Assembly: GCF_000001735.4 (NCBI RefSeq)
Contig: NC_003076.8
Location: 930,001-994,000, forward strand
Origin: Arabidopsis thaliana
Taxonomy: Eukaryota > Streptophyta > Magnoliopsida > Brassicales > Brassicaceae
Reading direction: 5' to 3'
DNA: 64,000 bases
The position numbers and the translations under genes were made by a program. The stretch's first letter is position 1. Each line of letters opens with the position of its first letter. Positions 60,088 to 64,000 of the stretch are shown in pieces. The notes under the pieces are model-generated. The model was not told where the DNA came from. It did not search any database and was given only the letters and a program-made list of their open reading frames with translations.

Positions 60088-63000
60088 CTCTTCTTACTCC
60101 GACGAGAACAAAAAGAAAACAGAGGAGGAATTTAAAGAAAAAAACAGGGGAGGGAAGCAAGAACCCTAGATCAAGGATTCTCTTGTGAGACAAGCAATAG
60201 GGAACAATGTGAGATTCTTTAAAGATGTCTCTTTTGGTGTAAGAAATCAAAGCCAAGGAAGGACGAAACAGAAACAGAGAGACAGAGTTTTTCGTTTTTT
60301 GCCCTTACGGTGAAAATCTCTGTCTTCTCTGCCTGAGAAACTCAGATTGTCGGGAAAAAGGAGAATTCAATATTTTTTTTATGTGTTTTAGTTTTTTTTT
60401 GTATTTAAAGGGTTTTGGTAAGAGAAGAAAGATAATGAAAGGTGGAGAAGGAGAAGATGATTTTTGGAAAGAAAGAAGAGAGAAGAGAGATCTAAAAACA
60501 GAAACAGAGGGAGAGAAGACACAGTGTTGTGTGTGTGTGTGTGTGTGAGAAATCAGAGAGAGATCAATGTCTTTATATATAAAGGCTCTGTCCTTGTGTA
60601 TATTGTTTTAGACTCTATTTAATATTCCATTATTCTTTTATTTTATTTCTCTAGAATATAGAGAAATGAATTTTTTTGCACCATCAATCAACCATAAATT
60701 TGCTCTTTCTATATATAACTACCAAACATTATTGAACGACACAAACATTAATGACGTCCAGGCGAAGATACAAAACAAATTGTTATTTTAAGTTTCTGAT
60801 AAAATAATTTTCTTAAAAAATAAAAATGTCATTGTTAAAAAAAATGCTTCAATCTTCTCGAGGTGACATAGATGTATAATATAATACAAATGTGTAATTG
60901 CCTAATTATAATTCGTAACAACTATGAATTATGTATAAGGTTAAAACTCGATAGTTTATAGCCGTCTAGGCGTCCAAAACTATAGGACCATCTCAGTCAA
61001 AACAATTTGCTAGCCAGCGTTTATTATTTTATTTTATTTTTAAGCTCAAGAAATCGAAGATTAATCAGTTGATATAATATGTAATCTAATATAGAACTAC
61101 CAATTAAAGGCTCAAAAAAAGAATCGAAGGCTCAATAACATTTTTTTTTTTTGTCAATCAATCAATCGAGGCTCAATAACATTACTTATAATATTTTAGA
61201 GCTGAATGAAAAAACTATGCATTATAGATGAGCATTATGTATATCAGTATTTATACAAATCATATGGACTTGCATAACCGGTTAATTCCAAAAGTAGAGT
61301 GATTCTAATGGTTCATTTCTCGAGGAAAATATATCGTCTCATATTGTTTGTCCTCATCTATTGACAAGATAGCGAACATCTCTGATGAGGATAATCGAAT
61401 GATCGAATCCTTAGTACAAGACATGGATATCATGCAGTGGTCCATATATAGAGTAACATTGAGTTACAATTTTGTGAAATCCAGTAAATTGATATATGTT
61501 TTTAGCATTGAGTTATATGCCACTATACCTAATACATTATTTACAATTCAGTGGAAATATGTTATGTCATATATTTCGACCAATCAAAATCGAACAGAAG
61601 CTCTCCAAAGGAGAAAATGAATATTCAAGACATTTTAAAACAACGCACATTTGCCATGATGCTTCAAATCCCACCGACGGTCCAGTTTGTTATATTCTAA
61701 TTAAGTACCATAAATAAAAAGTTTTCTGTTTGTTTAAAGTCAAATTTTTTTAAGTATACAAAAAGTCAATTATTTCATAAACTTCGAAGCACGTTTCGAC
61801 TTCGTTCATCAATCATTTTTACTTCGTAATCTTTTAAGTTAATATATTCAAATCGCAATTTAAAGGAAATAATGTTGACTAAAAAAGTAAATGGATCTCG
61901 ATCATTTTTAAAACGATGATAAAATGAAACACATAGCTGGAAAATAAGGACTGCTCAACGGCTGAAGTTGACTCTTATACGGTCATTAGTTTTGGGTTAA
62001 AGGAAAAGGATCCATGTGATCCAAACATTTCGTTGCTTCTCTTGGTGATGCATATTCGTTTGGTCTAATTGGATTCAAACTTGAAAGTAACTATTTATAA
62101 AATTAATTTGAATTTTAACTTAATTTTATGTATTGAAAGTTAGTTAAATAATTAACTATTTTTGCGGATACTTAAGCCATCACTCACATTACAACACCTT
62201 AAACAAACATTTCAGTTTGTAAACTTCATACGAATGATTCATTTTCTGTCGGTCCAGTACCAAAATTTTAAAATAGTTTGGAATCTTTGAAACTTAGATT
62301 ATTTTTTCGCACTTAATTGTGATAGGATATTTCCTGTTTTAATCAGTTATTAAGTCAGTAAATTGACAAATTAAAGTCTGTATTTAGTTGGCATGTCATG
62401 TGAGAACACATACCGAGACAATTATCCAACATAATAGACAGGATTTAATTTGTTGATCTTCTAGACAAACGTGAGTTAACTATTACATATACGAGTATTT
62501 CATTAAACTCATAGCATATATTAAAAAAGATACCAAATTACCACTCTTCACTATCATTGTTTGTTTCAAACTTTCAGTTTCAGATTACCATTCTTTAACA
62601 GAAAATAAAATTTTATATTTTTCATTGGCTTTGATTTCTTTGAATGTGAAACAAGTATGTATGATGACACATGAGTTACGTTTGTACCTATATATTATCA
62701 TGGTAACTTAAACCGTAATAAAAAAAATGTGTGCAGAGGTATAATAATGAAAAAAAGAGAGAATAAACTAATAAATAATAAATAATTGGAGAAAATAAAA
62801 TAGCACTACATATGTTGCATGCAGCCAGCAAAGTAACATGCAGTACCATGCAAGTAAACATAATGTATAAGGACCAAATACCACATGGGTTCTTACAGTT
62901 GGACTTTGCTTATTTCACTCACATTTGTCACTATTCTTTTCTTGCTTTCGTCATTTACAATAATTCTGAATCGGCAATTTTATGTTCCTTTCTTTATTAA

Positions 63001-64000
63001 ACCGATCAATAGATGAAATGGAACACCCTAACCAAAAATGAAAAGAATAAATAATGACAGGAGTACCCACGGACAAAGGCAACTAGTCGCAACATAGACT
63101 TTTTAGTTTTAACTCTTTATTTACTAATCGGAGCAGTTTAGCTTTGAACGTACCCAAGTCATAAGTATGTTATAGGCCCCTACCACAGGAACAAAGTTTT
63201 ATTTACAAATAGAATAATTCATTACCAAAACCAAAAAGTTTATGCAAATATTAGTCTTTCAGAAAAGAGAAAAAATGGGCATCTTTGTTACTTTAGCTAT
63301 AAAAAATATGAAAACAAAATTCAAAGAATCAATCAAGTTTTGTAGAAAACATAATTCAGGAACTAACTGGTGGGATCCAATGTCCATATACATATCATAT
63401 ATAATTGATATCCTATCTACTTTGGCACTGAAACTCCCCTAGACATTTTTTTTTAAGGTGTTATTTCAATCTTTATTTGTCGGCATATATATACGCAAAC
63501 ACGTACATTTGTGCGTATATATTAAATTACGTATCTATCGAATTTTTAAAAATGCTTTTTTAGTCTCCCTCCCCTTTTAAAAGCTGGGAAGGGGTTGTTG
63601 AAACCTCTTTAATTAAATGTTTAACAATTATATACTAAGTATGATGTTCGATCATCTGATCATACAATATTGTATATCTTATAGTTCTGAAACATTTAGG
63701 AAATTTTAGTGTCCATTTTTATTCGGCGTGATATACGTATATGTTGTATAAACTATAAATTGAAATTAACGGTTCATTAGAACCAAACTTAATAATTTGT
63801 CTAAGCATAATTGTTCTACAAATGGGTAAACATTTTATAAAGTCATTAACTCATTATACAGTTAGGGATTTAAAAATAAGAAATACTCAACTTCGGATTT
63901 GGTAAAAGTAATATATTTAATCGGCTACGTAGTGTGCAAAGATACTTGCCGTCCATATTGAAATCATGAAGAAAAAACTATTCAACATCAAAGGATCAAA
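60088..64000. other. CSLA9 promoter and gene-free flank
   Basis: The CSLA9 5' UTR and promoter occupy the left part, with a purine-rich leader, a (GT)n run (about 60529-60547) and a TATA-like element (60571-60584, minus strand). The remainder to the window end is AT-rich with a poly(T)-containing direct repeat (61129-61183). No gene is supported. Confidence 0.6.
60571..60584 (-). promoter_or_regulatory. TATA-like element of CSLA9
   Basis: Minus-strand TTTATATATAAAG, about 490 bp upstream of the CSLA9 ATG, followed on the same strand by a GA/GT-rich leader. Position suggests a long 5' UTR; an intron in the leader is possible. Confidence 0.45.

Noticed and set aside
61348..61717. Two overlapping plus-strand frames of 73-90 residues
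   Set aside because: No ATG context, domain or codon bias; typical random frames in AT-rich flank.

Overview
The window is plant nuclear DNA and matches, gene by gene, the top arm of Arabidopsis thaliana chromosome 5 around At5g03640-At5g03760. AT-rich intergenic DNA surrounds genes with many short GT-AG introns, plant-only protein families are present, and the gene order is recognisable. AGI identifiers are from memory; exon boundaries were read by hand from splice sites and frame continuity.

Layout. (1) 1-781 (+): 3' end of an AGC VIII kinase of the KIPK group. (2) 1924-7470 (+): plastid starch branching enzyme SBE2.2, 22 coding exons. (3) 8068-9811 (+): small coiled-coil DUF662-type protein. 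(4) 9812-17310: AT-rich desert. (5) 17311-19898 (+): TRM28-like DUF4378 protein. (6) 19899-27857: second desert, upstream of PETAL LOSS. (7) 27858-30760 (+): PTL, a double-trihelix transcription factor. (8) 33389-34982 (-): cytosolic class I aldolase FBA4. (9) 35874-37322 (-): lectin/PAN membrane protein without a kinase. (10) 40799-40879 (-): tRNA-Leu(AAG). (11) 40945-41285: partial copy of the 5' end of HD2C, followed by a pure (GAA)n tract of about 185 bp. (12) 41913-43683 (-): heat shock factor HSFA3 with two DRE motifs upstream. (13) 44958-49660 (-): CTR1, the Raf-like ethylene-pathway kinase, 15 coding exons. (14) 51994-53961 (+): HD2C, a plant-specific HD2 histone deacetylase with an AT-AC (U12) intron. 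(15) 54367-54449 (+): tRNA-Leu(TAA). (16) 54751-55497 (+): broken RING/WD40 relic. (17) 55910-60087 (-): CSLA9 glucomannan synthase. (18) 60088-64000: gene-free flank.

These are independent plant genes with no operon logic. Several (kinase, SBE2, DUF662, TRM, FBA) have paralogs in similar order on chromosome 2, as expected for an old whole-genome duplication block. Stress and hormone signalling is well represented (HSFA3, CTR1, HD2C).

I found no wholly new system. The most notable structures are the long pure GAA/TTC tract; the 10.9-kb-separated direct duplication of the HD2C promoter and exon 1; the AT-AC intron in HD2C; and at least four poly(T) micro-insertions flanked by 13-17 bp direct repeats, which look like footprints of extremely truncated retroposition events.
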